Positions 8,989-9,163 of a stretch of DNA of 9,163 nt are shown one piece after another. Source of the stretch: Candidatus Cloacimonadota bacterium (GTDB lineage: Bacteria > Cloacimonadota > Cloacimonadia > Cloacimonadales > JAFGVF01); assembly GCA_016938155.1 (NCBI GenBank), contig JAFGVF010000190.1, positions 1-9,163 of the forward strand, given 5' to 3'. Within the stretch, counting starts at the first letter, position 1, and every line of letters starts with the position of its first letter. The position numbers and the translations under genes were made by a program. The notes under the pieces are model-generated. The model did no database searches, was not told where the DNA came from, and saw only the letters and a list, made by a program, of their open reading frames with translations.

Positions 8989-9010
8989 TTCCCAAGCTGG
9001 GGCTTGGGAA
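8989..9010. repeat. Palindrome 2, 9-bp stem
   Basis: TTCCCAAGC and GCTTGGGAA form a perfect 9-bp stem around TGGG. It begins 2 bases after the T-run of the terminator. Its core AAGCTGGGGCTT (8994-9005) is the exact reverse complement of 8962-8973 in the terminator, so the two hairpins could also pair with each other. Confidence 0.75.
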
Positions 9011-9037
9011 CGAGAATTCCATTCTTTTTTCCCCGTA

Positions 9038-9059
9038 ATGCAAGTGTCCTCACTTGCAT
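9038..9059. repeat. Palindrome 3, 9-bp stem
   Basis: ATGCAAGTG and CACTTGCAT form a perfect 9-bp stem around TCCT. The next palindrome begins on the very next base, which suggests a composite unit. Confidence 0.75.
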
Positions 9060-9077
9060 ACAGCTCCTAAGAGCTGT
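9060..9077. repeat. Palindrome 4, 7-bp stem, abutting palindrome 3
   Basis: ACAGCTC and GAGCTGT form a perfect 7-bp stem around CTAA. It abuts palindrome 3 without a spacer, so the two would stack as back-to-back hairpins. Confidence 0.65.
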
Positions 9078-9087
9078 TCAATTTCCA

Positions 9088-9104
9088 ACAATTCTACTAA
9101 TTGT
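9088..9104. repeat. Palindrome 5, weak A+T-rich 6-bp stem
   Basis: ACAATT and AATTGT pair around the 5-base loop CTACT. By itself this would be unremarkable; it is listed because it keeps the spacing and small-loop style of its neighbours. A similar weak, interrupted stem follows at 9107-9123: GC, one mismatch, then ACTC/GAGT around AGA. Confidence 0.4.
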
Positions 9105-9137
9105 CAGCAACTCAGAGAGTCGCAGTACGAAAATGGG

Positions 9138-9159
9138 GTGGCAAACTCCGATTTGCCAC
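9138..9159. repeat. Palindrome at the window edge, 8-bp stem
   Basis: GTGGCAAA and TTTGCCAC form a perfect 8-bp stem around the 6-base loop CTCCGA. The window ends 4 bases later, so flanking sequence on one side is missing. Confidence 0.7.
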
Positions 9160-9163
9160 AGCG

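Larger units (their letters stand above)
8955..9159. repeat. Train of short intergenic palindromes
   Basis: After the last gene, nearly half of about 205 bases can fold into short local hairpins. Five are perfect with stems of 7 or more bp: 8955-8980, 8989-9010, 9038-9059, 9060-9077 and 9138-9159. Weaker ones are at 9088-9104 and 9107-9123. Loops are mostly 4 bases and the stem sequences differ, so this is neither a CRISPR array nor a simple tandem repeat. It resembles REP-like or interspersed palindromic elements found between genes of many uncultured bacteria. I recall similar words (CCCAAGC...GCTTGGG, GGCAAA...TTTGCC) from intergenic regions, but cannot verify copy number here. The train reaches the window edge and may continue. 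Confidence 0.7.

Noticed and set aside
8955..9159. CRISPR-like array
   Set aside because: The palindromes differ in sequence and spacing and no direct repeat recurs with unique spacers.
8944..9163. A + strand frame stays open from the end of the last gene through the palindromes to the window edge
   Set aside because: It has no start codon near a ribosome site before 9133, crosses a strong terminator, and its translation simply reads the palindromes (FPSWGLGTR-type peptide). Such frames are typical false genes over intergenic repeats.

Overview
The window is a compact bacterial chromosome segment of moderate G+C. Six complete genes lie head to tail on the + strand (243-8932): an ApbE-type flavin transferase, FolE2, a two-half M16 metallopeptidase, UvrA, FtsY and a small COG2426-type membrane protein. 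Gene junctions are an 11-base overlap, a direct stop/start abutment, 11 bases, 29 bases and another direct abutment, so the set reads as one operon. The gene content, codon style and palindrome-rich spacer suggest an uncultured anaerobe of the Cloacimonadota (WWE1) or a related FCB-type lineage. That assignment is an impression from memory, not a search result.

Layout: bases 1-43 probably hold the last 13 codons of an unidentified upstream gene. An A+T-rich hairpin with a T-run (94-121) may terminate it. Bases 122-242 form the leader of the operon, with weak promoter-like hexamers. The six genes follow. The operon ends at a textbook intrinsic terminator (8955-8986): an 11-bp perfect stem, a 4-base loop and six T's. 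Downstream, up to the window end, is not plain spacer: it is a train of short perfect palindromes with different stem sequences and mostly 4-base loops. The window ends just after the last one.

The genes are mostly housekeeping and functionally mixed: flavin maturation of an exported redox protein (ApbE), entry to folate/pterin synthesis without the zinc enzyme (FolE2), peptide degradation (M16), nucleotide excision repair (UvrA), co-translational membrane targeting (FtsY) and a membrane protein that would need such targeting. No common pathway is evident; the linkage looks like a lineage-specific operon. I found no defence system, CRISPR array, transposase, tRNA or rRNA.

The two items most worth a second look are the palindrome train after 8955, including a 12-base reverse-complement core shared by the terminator and its neighbour, and the ApbE homologue, in which the usual Asn-x-Gly-Gly-Asp/Asn-type segment is replaced while the other signature motifs are kept.
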